Shown here: one piece after another, positions 62,980-64,000 of the stretch
Layout: each line of letters starts with the position of its first letter
How positions within the stretch are numbered: position 1 is the first letter of the stretch
NCBI RefSeq assembly: GCF_900110375.1
Contig: NZ_FODN01000003.1
Coordinates: 186,001 to 250,000 of the forward strand
From: Flavobacterium sinopsychrotolerans
GTDB lineage: Bacteria; Bacteroidota; Bacteroidia; Flavobacteriales; Flavobacteriaceae
Length of the DNA: 64,000 nucleotides
Direction of reading: 5' to 3'
Notes under the pieces: model-generated
What the model was told of the DNA's origin: nothing
What the model saw: only the letters and a program-made list of their open reading frames with translations
The model's database searches: none
Program-made: the position numbers and the translations under genes

Positions 62980-64000
<1,021 letters not shown>

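Overview
The window is chromosomal DNA of a Flavobacterium-like member of the Bacteroidota. The evidence is low G+C, no Shine-Dalgarno motifs before genes, repeated TAnnTTTG-type -7 promoter elements, signal peptides ending in SQ, and families typical of the group (DUF6155, DUF3570, DUF4266, a CzcA-TolC fusion, a FucP-type sugar permease, a long class II IlvC). I found no rRNA, tRNA, CRISPR array, insertion sequence or phage gene.

Layout. 1-6.7 kb: the end of a membrane protein, a LysR regulator with a YeiH-type exporter, a DUF1275 membrane protein, an S1/P1-type secreted zinc enzyme and an LTA-synthase-like sulfatase. 6.8-19.3 kb: a plus-strand redox and metal block. It holds thioredoxin, ApbE flavin transferase, a DUF4266 lipoprotein, a DUF3570 barrel, a two-component system, an RND pump fused to its TolC channel, the membrane-fusion protein, a rubrerythrin-VIT1 protein and a small membrane protein. 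19.3-27.5 kb: the whole histidine operon (hisG-D-C-[DUF2846]-B-H-A-F-IE), headed by a His-rich leader peptide and an attenuator hairpin. 27.6-39.6 kb: mixed housekeeping genes (two peptidases, thioesterase, MscS channel, two helicases, MFS exporter). 38.8-44.7 kb: a NUDIX-type regulator divergent from a sugar operon (porin, D-tagatose/psicose-type epimerase, fructokinase, FucP-type permease). 44.9-48.1 kb: DUF2911, then a cyclic-nucleotide/CBS/DUF294 protein paired with a DnaQ-type exonuclease. 48.2-53.6 kb (minus): a compact type III polyketide cluster (FAD oxidoreductase, methyltransferase, type III PKS, dehydratase, ketosynthase, ACP, phosphopantetheinyl transferase). 53.7-55.7 kb: acetyl-CoA synthetase. 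56.2-64 kb (minus): a branched-chain amino acid operon (leuA-leuB-ilvD-ilvB-ilvN-ilvC), with leuA running off the right edge.

The strongest candidates for undescribed biology are the type III PKS operon with its own ACP, ketosynthase and dehydratase; the ApbE/DUF4266/DUF3570 set joined to a metal-efflux operon; the epimerase-kinase sugar operon under a NUDIX-like regulator; and two kinds of intergenic structured repeat. Regulatory calls that can be read directly are the his attenuator, a CTTAAG-N5-CTTAAG operator in front of the efflux pump, and several -7 elements. All functions are assigned by reading motifs; no database search was run.
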